A stretch of DNA of 51,054 bases from Zobellella denitrificans (GTDB taxonomy: Bacteria > Pseudomonadota > Gammaproteobacteria > Enterobacterales > Aeromonadaceae): positions 1 through 51,054 of the forward strand of contig NZ_NMUO01000017.1 of the NCBI RefSeq assembly GCF_002237365.1, given 5' to 3'. Below the pieces are notes generated by a model. The model saw only the letters and a list, made by a program, of their open reading frames with translations, ran no database searches and was not told where the DNA came from. Numbering within the stretch: the first letter of the stretch is position 1; every line of letters begins with the position of its first letter. The position numbers and the translations under genes were made by a program. Below are positions 27,489 through 36,555 of this stretch, piece after piece.

Positions 27489-28981
27489 TCCAACCCTCCC
27501 ATATAGTTGATAAAGCCGACGGTAAGTGGTGCCACCCTGCCCTTTTGCAGCCCGCAGCGCCTTTCCAGCTCCCACAGGTTTGAATGGTTGCCCTGCCTGG
27601 TGTCTTCGAGGATTGCCCGGGTCAGCCTGCGGATTTGGAACTCCCCAACGGATTCCGAATATCGCTCGAGGAAAGCCCGACAAAGGGGCATCTGGCCAAG
27701 GTGGTGTGCCACAGACGCACGATGCGGCAGCTGGCCCAGGAACCAGTTCCTGCTCTTGCGCGGCAGTGCCAGGTCCTCGGCCGCATACTCTCCAATCCGG
27801 ATCAGTAACCGCACCAGGTATCGATCCCGCTTGCTCCAGTCAACCTGGCTGTTGTTGCCGGATTTGGTGTGCCGGGTGCCATTGGTTTGCATCAGCCACT
27901 CCCGGTCGTGCCGGTACAGCCAGGCATAGAGGGCGCCACCACCGTTAATCCTGGCTTGCTTGGCACCACCGTTCCGGGAAAGCGCGGCAAGCCAATGCTC
28001 CCGGCGTTGTTGCAACTGCCCGGGCGCTGCCGGTAGTTGGGCATAAGGTTTGGGAACAGGATAGTGCGCCATGTCATGGGCTTCCCTGATGATCTCCCCC
28101 ACGGCCTGCCCGGGACGGAAGACGGACCAAAGGGTTATATGCTGTAAAAAGCTGAAGCTGTTGCGATGCTTGCGGAAGAGTGCCACAAACCAGCTTGGGG
28201 GCTCATCCCCTAGCAAGCCGTTGCAGGCAAGCCATCCGCTGGTGTGACACGAACGCACCCGCTCCCACAATATCCCGGCTTTCACCTGGCGCCCCCGGCT
28301 GGCACCATGGTCGGCCGCCAGTACCTGATAAAAACGGGTCCAGCCCCGGTAGCCGGGAGTTGGGCAAGCCCCTAGGGAGAGCAGCTGCACCACCAAACCG
28401 GAAACCGCCATGGCACCACTGCCCGCCACGCCAAGGGCACCGCCTCGTCGATCGAACACGGGTGAAGCCGAGATAAACTCGTGCCGCTCCTGCCGCCGGT
28501 ACGGGACGGGGGAATCCAGCAGCATGCAACCATGCACCGGGCAGGCGTCCGCCCCCATGGCCTGCCAGCAGCGACGCCAGTACACCTCACCGTACCTGCC
28601 CTGCATATCTTCAAAACAGAGGGGGCAATAACGCAGCCAGCCCGGCCATTTGACCCTGGAGGTACTCGAGCCCGCCAGTCCAATGGCTCCCGGGATATCG
28701 GCCGCAAGCATGGCTTGCCGCAACCGCCGTCTGCGGGCCTCGGGGATAAAAGGGGCATACAGCGGGAACAGGGTATGTTGCTGCAGCAGCTCCTCCGCCT
28801 TCCACCCGATGTTGCCGGCAAGCAATTCCAAATGGGTTGGCAGGTCGGTGATTGCCGCTACCCTGGTGTCATCGAATAAAAGCCTTAGAAGGCCTTTGTG
28901 GCTATCAAGCCCCAGGTGGACCCGGCAACGGGCGATAAGGCTGTACAACAGTTCATCGGGGTAGGGCCTGGGGAAATACAT
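27485..28981 (-). CDS. tnsD: Target-selection protein TnsD (TniQ family)
   Basis: 498 residues. The TniQ domain starts PRPYPDELLYSLIARCRVHLG. A CCCH zinc site is formed by C119, C122, C147 and H150, matching the C124/C127/C152/H155 spacing of Tn7 TnsD. TnsD binds the 3' end of the glmS coding sequence and recruits TnsC, sending the transposon just downstream. The insertion seen here, about 20 bp past the glmS stop, agrees with that activity. It begins 3 bp after tnsC. The long C-terminal half holds helix-rich DNA-recognition repeats with little sequence signature. Confidence 0.93.
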   Translation of the reverse strand: MYFPRPYPDELLYSLIARCRVHLGLDSHKGLLRLLFDDTRVAAITDLPTHLELLAGNIGWKAEELLQQHTLFPLYAPFIPEARRRRLRQAMLAADIPGAIGLAGSSTSRVKWPGWLRYCPLCFEDMQGRYGEVYWRRCWQAMGADACPVHGCMLLDSPVPYRRQERHEFISASPVFDRRGGALGVAGSGAMAVSGLVVQLLSLGACPTPGYRGWTRFYQVLAADHGASRGRQVKAGILWERVRSCHTSGWLACNGLLGDEPPSWFVALFRKHRNSFSFLQHITLWSVFRPGQAVGEIIREAHDMAHYPVPKPYAQLPAAPGQLQQRREHWLAALSRNGGAKQARINGGGALYAWLYRHDREWLMQTNGTRHTKSGNNSQVDWSKRDRYLVRLLIRIGEYAAEDLALPRKSRNWFLGQLPHRASVAHHLGQMPLCRAFLERYSESVGEFQIRRLTRAILEDTRQGNHSNLWELERRCGLQKGRVAPLTVGFINYMGGLD

Positions 28982-28984
28982 GCG

Positions 28985-30604
28985 TCACCCCGCCTTGTCC
29001 AGCAGGGTACTCAAATCAAAAACAAGGCCGGCTTGCTTGAACCTGTCGTAAATTTCGCCCTCAGGGCCGGCAGCATAGATGTTCCGCAGGTCGTCAGGTG
29101 GCAGATTTCCCCATTCGGCCAGCTTCACTCTGCTGGCCTTTGGTGGTTTTGGCTTGTCTTCGCCTAGGGCAAGATAGGCGGTAGCCTTATGCACCAGGGC
29201 CGCCAGCGGAATATCCGGATTCTTCCTCAACAGGTCGTCGGCCATGGGCATGGCGATATCCCGGGGGATATCCATTGCTTCAAGCAAGGCCAGCAACCGT
29301 TTGGTTTTATCATCGCTTGGCGGCGGGGCTGGTTTAGGATCGGGAATGTTTTCTAGTGCCTGAGTAAGAGAAATCAGCCGTCCTTCAATCTCTGGCATCA
29401 GCAAGTCGTCGTACCGGGCAATAAGCTCTGCTCTGTTGCTCCTCAGGGCCGCCAGCATGGGATGAACAGGTTTGAATTCGTCTTCATAGACCTTACGCAA
29501 CAACAGCGGTTTGATGGACTCCACGCCGGTCACAATCGCCCTTATCTGGGCCAGCACGAATAGCTTCACCACGATATCCATGACGCCTTGGGTCAACTCA
29601 TACATGGTACTTTCCAGTTCATCATCCAGAGGCGCGGCATTCTTCAGCCACTGGTACTTCCACAGGCGCTTCAGCATCCTCTGCCAGTGCTGATCCTGGG
29701 GCAAGCGGTCCCAGCGGACACTGCCCAATCCTGAAATCCGGCGGGCCGCCCGGAAAGTCCGCTGGAAGAATTTACTGGCTCTGTGAGTCCCCACCTGGAT
29801 GATGGGGACACCTATGGTATTGACCAAGGAGACGAAAAAGTTGTGCATTTTCTCGGCACCGCCAGATCTGGCCTCGTTGAGGTTCTGTACCTCATCAATA
29901 ATCAGTACCCCAAGAGCATGAAGATTGGCAATCTGGCACATGCTGGCCAGCAGGCGTTTGGTCCCCAATTTCTTGCGACCATGGCTCCTGCTGTACTGAG
30001 TACCCAAAACCCTGTCCACCTGGTTGAAAAAGCTGAGGCACAATTCATCGAGATCGCCGTCAATGGGGCAATCCACCTTGAGGTAGGTCAGTTGGGTAAT
30101 GTTGTATTCCGGATGGTACAGTGCCTGGGAATACATACCCAGGATGCGTTCCAGGGTCCGGGTCTTGCCGCATCCCGAGCACCCGAACAATGACAGGCTG
30201 CTGGCGGTGGATGAGGCGTTTTCATATATCCTGGCCTCCAGGTCTTCCTCTTCCACCCGCCGGAAACCGTTTTGCAGGTGCGAATACCAGGCACCACTGG
30301 CAGGATTACGCCCAATGTATCCCTGACGGATCATCAGGCTGATTTTGTCCTCCAGCTCAAGGTGGTGGTTGAGCGGCTGGAAAAACGAATGTAGTAAACG
30401 GGCAATGGCATGCCCCCTGAGGCGACCATCCAGGAATATCTCCTGGGGATCAAAAGCCGGCATCAACTGGAGCTTACCCACCACCTCCTGCAGGCCGTAA
30501 ATCGGGGGCAGGGCGCAAATCAGCGGATTGCCCCGGTATTCGGGCAACAGCGGATCCTGGTACTCAGCCTCGGGAATACCAGCCACACTGGTCGGCTCAC
30601 TCAT
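28985..30604 (-). CDS. tnsC: Transposition regulator ATPase TnsC
   Basis: 539 residues from the ATG at 30604, which overlaps the tnsB stop as ATGAGTGA with GGAG 9 bp upstream; an ATG at 30613 is an alternative. AAA+ ATPase with Walker A GCSGCGKTR (141-149) and Walker B LGVLIIDEVQ (231-240). TnsC connects the target selectors TnsD and TnsE with the TnsAB transposase and enforces target immunity. The length is close to Tn7 TnsC (555). Confidence 0.94.
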   Translation of the reverse strand: MSEPTSVAGIPEAEYQDPLLPEYRGNPLICALPPIYGLQEVVGKLQLMPAFDPQEIFLDGRLRGHAIARLLHSFFQPLNHHLELEDKISLMIRQGYIGRNPASGAWYSHLQNGFRRVEEEDLEARIYENASSTASSLSLFGCSGCGKTRTLERILGMYSQALYHPEYNITQLTYLKVDCPIDGDLDELCLSFFNQVDRVLGTQYSRSHGRKKLGTKRLLASMCQIANLHALGVLIIDEVQNLNEARSGGAEKMHNFFVSLVNTIGVPIIQVGTHRASKFFQRTFRAARRISGLGSVRWDRLPQDQHWQRMLKRLWKYQWLKNAAPLDDELESTMYELTQGVMDIVVKLFVLAQIRAIVTGVESIKPLLLRKVYEDEFKPVHPMLAALRSNRAELIARYDDLLMPEIEGRLISLTQALENIPDPKPAPPPSDDKTKRLLALLEAMDIPRDIAMPMADDLLRKNPDIPLAALVHKATAYLALGEDKPKPPKASRVKLAEWGNLPPDDLRNIYAAGPEGEIYDRFKQAGLVFDLSTLLDKAG

Positions 30605-32684
30605 CGCCATCATCTCCGAAAATCAGATCACCCATATCAGGAAAGGCATAGTCATCCGGCTTCTCGCCCTTCAGCGGCACTATGTCGGCGGTTTTGTCCT
30701 GGTGCTTCTTAATTGGCCTTACAGCTGTACGGCCTCGTTCGTGCTGTTTCTCACCCTGCTTGTTCTCCCGGATGCGAGTACCCAAGTCCTTCTTGGTCAA
30801 CCCGGAGCGATCTGGTCTGCTGGCATCAGCCTCGGCCACAATGGCTTCCAGTTGTTCAAGCAATTTCCCCTTCTCCTGGGTGGCAACCATCAGCGCATTA
30901 GCATCAGCTTTCTTCTCTGCCCGGGTGAGCTGCCACACCTCCCAAAACGTCATTCCCCGGAAACGCCGGCTGAGATCGGCCAGGTCACATACCCAGTAGT
31001 CCTTGAGTGACTTATTGGGCCGAATATAAATATGGTCTGCGCAACGGGGATCGTACGCCACCTGAACCTTTTCGGGCCTTTGCCCTGCCCCTCGGTGAAA
31101 CCAACCAGCCTTGATGGCCTCAGGGCAGGTGTAGAAGCAACCAAATAGCCTGACTCCTCGGTCCGACAGGGTTGCCGCATCATGAGGAAGTAAGTTGATA
31201 CGAACCAATTCTTCGGGTGCCTGGCGCAGTCGTCCTGTCATGTTGGCCAGGCCCCAATTCCAAATATCCAGCGGAACGGCGGGAAGGTCGCCAGGCATGG
31301 ATTCTGCCCGGTCGTACCTCGCCATGGTCCTGAAGTTATTGTGATAGAGCACTGCTGCTACGATATATCGGGTGAATTCCGATAACGTCAGACTGGCATC
31401 CAGCCGGTAATCGTGTCCGCCACGTTTACGGCTCGTAGACACTTCCACCACGCCCGGAACATAGGGTTTAAATCCGTCCTGCAAAGTACGAAACATCCTT
31501 TCTACTACGCCCTTGGCGTCCCCTCGCCGGGCGGAGGCATTTTCGATACGGATTCCGAAGGCTTCAGAGAAGGGTTCCACCTTGGTGCCATTCAGTTCCC
31601 CCTTGTCCGCCAGGATGACATCCGGCAACCCTTGTACCGGCCAGTCGTCAGGGCCGATATCAATGCCAAACTGCCGGCAATACTCCACCTTGTTAGTTAC
31701 CGCATTAGCCAGAGCCATCATGCCACTAACCCAGGAAGGTCCTTCAAAACCGATATACAGCCCGGTGACCATCCGGCTGAAAACATCCACGACAACGTAG
31801 ATGACAGGACGTCCCACTATCAGGCTGCGATCATGCTCCGAAACCAGATACAGATCGCCCACAGTCGCATCTATCTGGTATCGATGACCCGGCCCCAAGG
31901 CTTCTGCTGTAGAAGTGCTCCTCAAGGGTCTGATGTCCTTGGCAAAATCAATCGCGGAAGATTGCTTTTCCAGTACACTGGTTTTCTCGTATTCCCTGCG
32001 AAAAAAATAGCGAAATTGTTCCGGTGTTGGCATTTCAGAGGCCGGAGAGTCTGGATATATAGCCCTGATAAAGTTCAGCGACTTGGCGTGAGCATCGGCC
32101 ACAGAGAGATGTTTTTCTTTCAGCAAGCTGGTTTCGATAACCCTTCTGAACACCCTTTCAATGTCGGGCGTTATATTCACGCCGGTGCCGTCCCTCACCA
32201 CCCTGGGCCTGCCCAGTTTGGTTCCCGTAACCTGGCGCTTCTTGCCTTTGGCTCCCGATTTGAAATAGTCGGGCAGAAGGGCGTTTTTGCACATGCCCCG
32301 TTGCCAGTAGCGCTTAAGGTAGCGATAGACCGTCTGGTGGGTAACTCCATGTTCCTCCATGATGGACCTGACGATATGACCTCTGGTGCGGCTGTCCAGT
32401 AATCCCGGATCTTCGACATGCGCGGCCAGCATATTCCATGCCCGCTCCCTCTTCTGCCAGTCCGGTGTCCCCTCTTCTACTTCCCGCATGATGGCCTGAA
32501 TAAAAGGATCATCAATCCGCTGTACTTCCTCATCCAGAAGCAGCCTTTCCAACTCTTCAAGAGGAAGACACACCGGCAACGATGTGTCATCGTCTATTTC
32601 AATCCAGATGGCGATATCACCAGAACACCATAACAATCGGTAACGATGCCCTGCCCATGAAAAAACCTGGTTAACCGGAAGCAA
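30597..32684 (-). CDS. tnsB: DDE transposase TnsB
   Basis: 695 residues from a TTG at 32684, preceded by GGGGAGGT with 5-bp spacing and overlapping the end of tnsA. An rve-type integrase core carries D272 (YQIDATVGD), D360 (VILADKGE) and E395 (GVVERMFRTL). Tn7 TnsB uses D273, D361 and E396, so the catalytic triad and its spacing are conserved. TnsB binds the repeats in both ends and cuts and joins the 3' ends. N-terminal helix-turn-helix segments (about 100-125 and 150-215) should contact the end repeats. Confidence 0.95.
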   Translation of the reverse strand: MLPVNQVFSWAGHRYRLLWCSGDIAIWIEIDDDTSLPVCLPLEELERLLLDEEVQRIDDPFIQAIMREVEEGTPDWQKRERAWNMLAAHVEDPGLLDSRTRGHIVRSIMEEHGVTHQTVYRYLKRYWQRGMCKNALLPDYFKSGAKGKKRQVTGTKLGRPRVVRDGTGVNITPDIERVFRRVIETSLLKEKHLSVADAHAKSLNFIRAIYPDSPASEMPTPEQFRYFFRREYEKTSVLEKQSSAIDFAKDIRPLRSTSTAEALGPGHRYQIDATVGDLYLVSEHDRSLIVGRPVIYVVVDVFSRMVTGLYIGFEGPSWVSGMMALANAVTNKVEYCRQFGIDIGPDDWPVQGLPDVILADKGELNGTKVEPFSEAFGIRIENASARRGDAKGVVERMFRTLQDGFKPYVPGVVEVSTSRKRGGHDYRLDASLTLSEFTRYIVAAVLYHNNFRTMARYDRAESMPGDLPAVPLDIWNWGLANMTGRLRQAPEELVRINLLPHDAATLSDRGVRLFGCFYTCPEAIKAGWFHRGAGQRPEKVQVAYDPRCADHIYIRPNKSLKDYWVCDLADLSRRFRGMTFWEVWQLTRAEKKADANALMVATQEKGKLLEQLEAIVAEADASRPDRSGLTKKDLGTRIRENKQGEKQHERGRTAVRPIKKHQDKTADIVPLKGEKPDDYAFPDMGDLIFGDDGDE

Positions 32685-33498
32685 TATTTACCTCCCCACC
32701 ATCATTGTGGCGATTAAGACGAATATCAGCGGAGGTCAACTTGCGGTAAGACAAGTTGATATCAAACATAAAAACACGGCGGGCCAGCAGTTGTCTGAGC
32801 CAGTACAGGGTATGACCTGCCTGAAGATTGTAAGCCATATCCAAACGCTGACTAATGGTCGTCAGGAGCATATTCGGATTCTGCTCAAACTCTTTTACAA
32901 ACAAAGATTGATAATGGTGTAACTCGTCTAGAGACACGTCTTTTTCAGCACTTGCCGGGTAAAGCCACTGGATATTGTCCTGTACCGGCCTGGATAGCTC
33001 TTTTTCAGAAACCAGCTTCCAAGGGATCCCTTTTTCCTCCCAATAACGCTTTTCGAGCATCAACCGCTCTATGGTTTCAGACTTTCTGAGATCGGTGCTG
33101 TACTTGGCCTGAAAGGCCATTACGGGCATTTCCGGGTTATCGAAATCCACCAGGAAATCACTGCTGAGGACTTGTGGTGTGCCCTTGAAAGAAGAGTGAG
33201 GAATGCCAAGGTCCCTAGCAATTCGGACGGTGTCCTCTGACCGCATCGGGAACTGCTCGCGTATATCGAGCACTTTCGGCGACCAATCCAGCATCAGGAA
33301 CACGGCCAATTCCAGGTCGGAAAGGAGGTGGTGCAAACGGGAACTCTTGGAGCCGAGCAGGCGGTGCGAACGTCCCAGGGAAGAAACGTCCCGGGTGTAG
33401 ATGAACGGCTTGTATCCGGGCCCGTGGCCTTGACCGCGCCCTTCTCGCAGACGTTTGTCAATCTGCTGCTGGCTCAGCCCCTTGAATGTTCCTGCCAT
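32671..33498 (-). CDS. tnsA: Endonuclease subunit TnsA
   Basis: 275 residues from the ATG at 33498; a GTG at 33513 is possible. The chosen start places the catalytic residues at E63 (SDLELAVFL), D114 (SSDFLVDFD) and K132 (FQAKYS), exactly the Tn7 TnsA numbering. TnsA is a restriction-enzyme-fold nuclease that cuts the 5' strands, converting transposition from copy-in to cut-and-paste. The N-terminal REGRGQGHG and SGRSHR-like blocks also match. It is the first gene of the tnsABCDE operon, and its promoter must lie within or next to the right-end TnsB sites, which suggests autoregulation by TnsB. Confidence 0.95.
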   Translation of the reverse strand: MAGTFKGLSQQQIDKRLREGRGQGHGPGYKPFIYTRDVSSLGRSHRLLGSKSSRLHHLLSDLELAVFLMLDWSPKVLDIREQFPMRSEDTVRIARDLGIPHSSFKGTPQVLSSDFLVDFDNPEMPVMAFQAKYSTDLRKSETIERLMLEKRYWEEKGIPWKLVSEKELSRPVQDNIQWLYPASAEKDVSLDELHHYQSLFVKEFEQNPNMLLTTISQRLDMAYNLQAGHTLYWLRQLLARRVFMFDINLSYRKLTSADIRLNRHNDGGEVNIASG

Positions 33499-33518
33499 AA
33501 AAACGCCCGCCACCGACT

Positions 33519-33533
33519 GTTGATAAATTCAAC
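33519..33533. repeat. Inverted repeat upstream of tnsA
   Basis: GTTGATAAATTCAAC is a 5-bp inverted repeat with a 5-bp AT-rich spacer, 20 bp upstream of the tnsA ATG. It could be an operator or part of the tnsA promoter region, but no regulator is known to bind it. Confidence 0.35.
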
Positions 33534-33550
33534 ATAGTCGATGACGGGCA

Positions 33551-33610
33551 AGGATGAAACTTTATTTTTAATGATGAAACTATATTTTCAATGATGATAC
33601 TTTATTTTCA
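33551..33610 (-). repeat. Right-end TnsB-binding sites (three tandem 20-bp repeats)
   Basis: Read inward on the minus strand, three abutting 20-bp repeats occupy 33591-33610, 33571-33590 and 33551-33570. The consensus is TGAAAATAAAGTTTCATCAT. Close packing here against wide spacing at the left end is the end asymmetry that makes Tn7 insert in one orientation. Tn7 has four overlapping right-end sites; I see three clear ones here. Confidence 0.88.
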
Positions 33611-33617
33611 TCCCACA

Positions 33618-33622
33618 GTTTT
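33618..33622. repeat. Target-site duplication, right copy (GTTTT)
   Basis: GTTTT directly follows the right terminus ending CCCACA and is identical to 8621-8625. It is centred 23 bp from the last base of the glmS stop codon, the classical attTn7 insertion distance. Confidence 0.93.
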
Positions 33623-33642
33623 TATCTACTCTACTGTCTTTC

Positions 33643-35475
33643 TTATTCAACCGTGACCGATTTTGCCAGGTTGCGCGGCTGGTCGACGTCGGTGCCCTTG
33701 ATCAGGGCCACATGGTAGGACAGCAGCTGCAGCGGCACCGTGTAGACGATGGGCGCGATCAGCTCGTCCACGTGGTTGAGCGGCATCACCCTCATGGTGG
33801 CGTCGCCCTTGAAGCCCGCTTCCTTGTCGGCGAACACATAGAGGATGCCGCCCCGGGCGCGGACTTCTTCCACGTTGGACTTGAGCTTTTCCAGCAGATC
33901 GTTGTTGGGCGCCACTACTATGATCGGCATGTCGGCGTCGATCAGCGCCAGTGGGCCGTGCTTCAGCTCGCCGGCGGCATAGGCTTCGGCATGGATATAG
34001 GAGATTTCCTTGAGCTTGAGCGCCCCTTCCATGGCGATGGGGTACTGATCGCCGCGGCCGAGGAACAGGCTGTGGTGCTTGTCGGCAAACTCTTCCGCCA
34101 GGGCTTCGATGTCCCTGGCCAGCGCCAGGGTCTCGCCGATATGGGCCGGCAGGCTGCGCAGCGCCTGCACCAGCCGGGCTTCGGTGTCGGCATCCATGTT
34201 GCCGCGGCAGCGGCCGATGGCGGCCACCAGCATCAGCAGGCCGGCCAGCTGGGTGGTGAAGGCCTTGGTCGACGCCACCCCGATTTCGGCGCCCGCCCGG
34301 GTCATGAACGCCAGATCGGACTCCCGCACCAGGGAAGAACCGGGCACGTTGCAGATGGCCAGGCTGCTCATGAAGCCGGACGCCTTGGCCAGGCGCAGCG
34401 CCGCCAGGGTATCGGCGGTTTCACCGCTCTGGGACAGGGTGATCAGCAGGCTGTTGGGCCGCACCACCGACTTGCGGTAGCGGAACTCGGAGGCGATCTC
34501 GATATCGCAGGACACCCCGGCCAGGGCCTCGAACCAGTATTTGGCGACCATGCCGGAGTGGTAGGAGGTGCCGCAGGCAATCAGCTGGATATGCTCCACC
34601 CGCTCAAAAATGGCGCGGGCACCGTTGCCGAAGGACTCCACCACCACATGGCTGTCGGCAATGCGCCCTTCCAGGGTGTCGGTGATGGCCTTGGGCTGCT
34701 CGAAGATTTCCTTCAGCATGTAGTGGCGGTACTCGCCCTTGTCGCCCGCATCGTGGGACACGTCGGATTCCAGCTCGTCGCGCACCACCGGCGCGCCGTT
34801 CACATCGAAGATGCGGATATCGCGGCGGGTCACCTCGGCCACGTCCCCTTCCTCCAGGAACAGGAAGCGGCGGGTTACCGGCAGCAGCGCCAGCTGATCC
34901 GAGGCGATAAAGTTCTCGCCCAGGCCCAGGCCGAGCACCAGGGGCGAGCCGGAGCGGGCCACCACCAGCCGGGAGGGATCCTTGGTGTCCATCAATACGG
35001 TACCGTAGGCGCCGCGCAGTTGCCTGACCGCGGTCTGCAGGGCGGCCAGCAGGGAGTCGCAGTGCTGGCGGTGCCAGTGCACCAGGTGAGCAATCACTTC
35101 GGTGTCGGTGTCGGACACGAACTCGTAGCCCTTGGCCTGCAGCTCGACGCGCAGCTCCTCGTGGTTTTCGATGATGCCGTTGTGCACCACTGTGATGTCA
35201 CCGGACACATGGGGATGGGCGTTGCGCTCCGAGGGCTCGCCGTGGGTGGCCCAGCGGGTATGGGCGATGCCGGTACCGCCGGCCAGCGGCTGCTGTTCCA
35301 GGGCCTCGGCCAGGGCCTGCACCTTGCCCAGCCGGCGCACCCGGCCGAGTTTGCCCTCGCCGTCGATCACCGCCACCCCGGCCGAGTCATACCCCCGGTA
35401 TTCCAGGCGGCGCAGGCCCTCCACCAGTATTTCCGCCACGTCCCGCTGGGCAACTGCCCCTACAATTCCGCACAT
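33643..35475 (-). CDS. glmS: Glutamine-fructose-6-phosphate aminotransferase GlmS (attTn7 target)
   Basis: 610 residues from the ATG at 35475, so that cysteine follows the initiator Met (MCGIVGAV) and becomes the N-terminal nucleophile of the glutaminase domain. The open frame extends further upstream into the neighbouring regulator, but that start would bury the cysteine. The C-terminal half has two SIS domains ([17 protein letters not shown]) and ends LAKSVTVE, the conserved tail whose codons TnsD reads. It makes glucosamine-6-phosphate for cell-wall precursors. The gene is intact despite the adjacent transposon. It lies 10 bp downstream of the DeoR-family gene, so the two are probably co-transcribed. 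Confidence 0.97.
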   Translation of the reverse strand: MCGIVGAVAQRDVAEILVEGLRRLEYRGYDSAGVAVIDGEGKLGRVRRLGKVQALAEALEQQPLAGGTGIAHTRWATHGEPSERNAHPHVSGDITVVHNGIIENHEELRVELQAKGYEFVSDTDTEVIAHLVHWHRQHCDSLLAALQTAVRQLRGAYGTVLMDTKDPSRLVVARSGSPLVLGLGLGENFIASDQLALLPVTRRFLFLEEGDVAEVTRRDIRIFDVNGAPVVRDELESDVSHDAGDKGEYRHYMLKEIFEQPKAITDTLEGRIADSHVVVESFGNGARAIFERVEHIQLIACGTSYHSGMVAKYWFEALAGVSCDIEIASEFRYRKSVVRPNSLLITLSQSGETADTLAALRLAKASGFMSSLAICNVPGSSLVRESDLAFMTRAGAEIGVASTKAFTTQLAGLLMLVAAIGRCRGNMDADTEARLVQALRSLPAHIGETLALARDIEALAEEFADKHHSLFLGRGDQYPIAMEGALKLKEISYIHAEAYAAGELKHGPLALIDADMPIIVVAPNNDLLEKLKSNVEEVRARGGILYVFADKEAGFKGDATMRVMPLNHVDELIAPIVYTVPLQLLSYHVALIKGTDVDQPRNLAKSVTVE

Positions 35476-35485
35476 AGTCAAATCC

Positions 35486-36256
35486 TCAGTGTTCGGGGGC
35501 AATAACCAGGTTAATGCCCTTCTGTTCAAGTTGTTCTCGGGCGGCGGCCGACAGGCCGCCGTCGGTGATCAGGGTGTGAATGGCCGTCCAGGGCAGCTCC
35601 AGGTTGGGGATCTTGCGGCCTATCTTGTCCGACTCCACCATCACCACCACCTCCCGGGCCACTTCCGCCATCACCCGCGACAGGCCGGTCAGTTCGTTGA
35701 AGGTGGTGGTGCCGCGCTGGATGTCGATGCCGTCGGCACCGATAAACAGCTGATCGAAGTCATAGGAGCGCAGTACCTGCTCCGCCACCTGGCCCTGGAA
35801 CGACTCGGATGACGCATCCCAGGTGCCGCCGGTCATCAGCAGGGTCGGCTCCGGCTCCAGTTCGCGCAGGGCATTGGCGATATTGAGCGAATTGGTCATC
35901 ACCACCAGGCCGTGCTTGCTGCCGAGTTCGCCGAGCAGCGCCGCCGTGGTGCTGCCGCTGTCGATGATGATGCGGTTGTGATCGCGGATGCGCGCCGCCG
36001 CCGCCCGGGCGATGGCCTGCTTTCGTTTCGAAACCGGCTCGCCGCCGTGCTCGGCCACCATTTCGCTGGGCACCGGCACGGCGCCGCCGTAGCGGCGCAG
36101 CAAGAGGCCGTTCTTCTCCAGGGCCGCCAGATCCTTGCGGATGGTCACTTCCGAGGTCTCGAAGCGGCGGGCCAGCTCGTCCACCGTCAGCTCGCCCCGC
36201 TCGTTGAGCAGGGAGACGATGATATGACGGCGCTGTTGGGTATTGCGTTTCGACAT
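35486..36256 (-). CDS. DeoR-family transcriptional regulator (likely glmS/amino-sugar control)
   Basis: 256 residues from the ATG at 36256 ([11 protein letters not shown]). An upstream extension of the frame lacks DeoR features. An N-terminal DeoR helix-turn-helix ([26 protein letters not shown], about residues 20-45) is followed by RRYGGAV and a sugar-phosphate-sensing C-terminal domain (DSGSTT at about 107, then FIGADGID). Position directly upstream of glmS is common in Vibrio and Aeromonas relatives and suggests control by an amino-sugar phosphate. A palindrome typical of DeoR-type operators lies just upstream. The exact ligand is unknown. Confidence 0.9.
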   Translation of the reverse strand: MSKRNTQQRRHIIVSLLNERGELTVDELARRFETSEVTIRKDLAALEKNGLLLRRYGGAVPVPSEMVAEHGGEPVSKRKQAIARAAAARIRDHNRIIIDSGSTTAALLGELGSKHGLVVMTNSLNIANALRELEPEPTLLMTGGTWDASSESFQGQVAEQVLRSYDFDQLFIGADGIDIQRGTTTFNELTGLSRVMAEVAREVVVMVESDKIGRKIPNLELPWTAIHTLITDGGLSAAAREQLEQKGINLVIAPEH

Positions 36257-36267
36257 GGTCGCACTAA

Positions 36268-36282
36268 GTTTCGAATCGAAAC
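36268..36282. promoter_or_regulatory. Putative DeoR-type operator
   Basis: GTTTCGAATCGAAAC is a 15-bp palindrome with one central mismatch, 12 bp upstream of the regulator's start codon. It resembles TTTCG-containing operators of GlpR/AgaR-type proteins. It probably mediates autoregulation of the regulator-glmS unit. Confidence 0.6.
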
Positions 36283-36388
36283 CGAATGCTAGCAGATCAA
36301 AAGATAAACGATCAACTAAAAGAAAGCGGTCAGCCATAAGCTGGAAGCGATCAGCTGCCCGAGTGGTCTGAAAGGTTGCGGTGTTTAG

Positions 36389-36481
36389 CTGTAGGTGCCG
36401 CTTTAGCCGGCGCAAACCAACAGGCAAAAATCTACTCCAGGCCTGTTTCACAGGCCCAGCCAACTAAAGTGGCAGCTACAG
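36389..36481. repeat. REP-like long inverted repeat, copy 1
   Basis: The left arm starting CTGTAGGTGCCGCTTTAGCC (36389) pairs imperfectly with the right arm ending GGCAGCTACAG (36481) over about 23 bp. A smaller palindrome (GGCCTGTTTCACAGGCC) lies inside. A related element occurs at 37985-38079, so this is a dispersed intergenic repeat family. It lies between glmU and the DeoR gene, where no gene is present. Confidence 0.7.
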
Positions 36482-36490
36482 GCAAATCTG

Positions 36491-36525
36491 AAAATAAAAA
36501 ACGCGGCTGTGAAATCGCAGCCGCG
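36491..36525 (-). terminator. glmU intrinsic terminator
   Basis: On the minus strand CGCGGCTG and CAGCCGCG form a perfect 8-bp stem with an 8-nt loop, followed by a T-rich tract. It begins about 30 bp after the glmU stop codon. Confidence 0.88.
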
Positions 36526-36555
36526 CCGTCTTTCTTCCAGCTTCCAGCCTCAGGC

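Larger units (their letters stand above)
8626..33617. mobile_element. Tn7-like transposon carrying a phosphorothioation defence island
   Basis: The element has inverted termini TGTGGGATGAAAATAAAGT (left, 8626; right, minus strand from 33617) and a perfect 5-bp duplication. It contains tnsA, tnsB, tnsC, tnsD and tnsE in canonical order next to the right end. It lies about 20 bp downstream of the glmS stop codon, with the tnsA end facing glmS; this is exactly the orientation TnsD dictates at attTn7. Both targeting proteins are intact: TnsD for the chromosomal site and TnsE for conjugating plasmids and replication forks. The 24,992-bp element carries about 16 kb of cargo. With all genes and both ends intact it may still be mobile. 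Confidence 0.95.

Noticed and set aside
25489-27683. Longer tnsE frame starting inside tnsD at 27683
   Set aside because: Its first 65 codons read through tnsD in another frame. The TTG at 27488 has a strong GGGAGGG site and gives the usual TnsE length.
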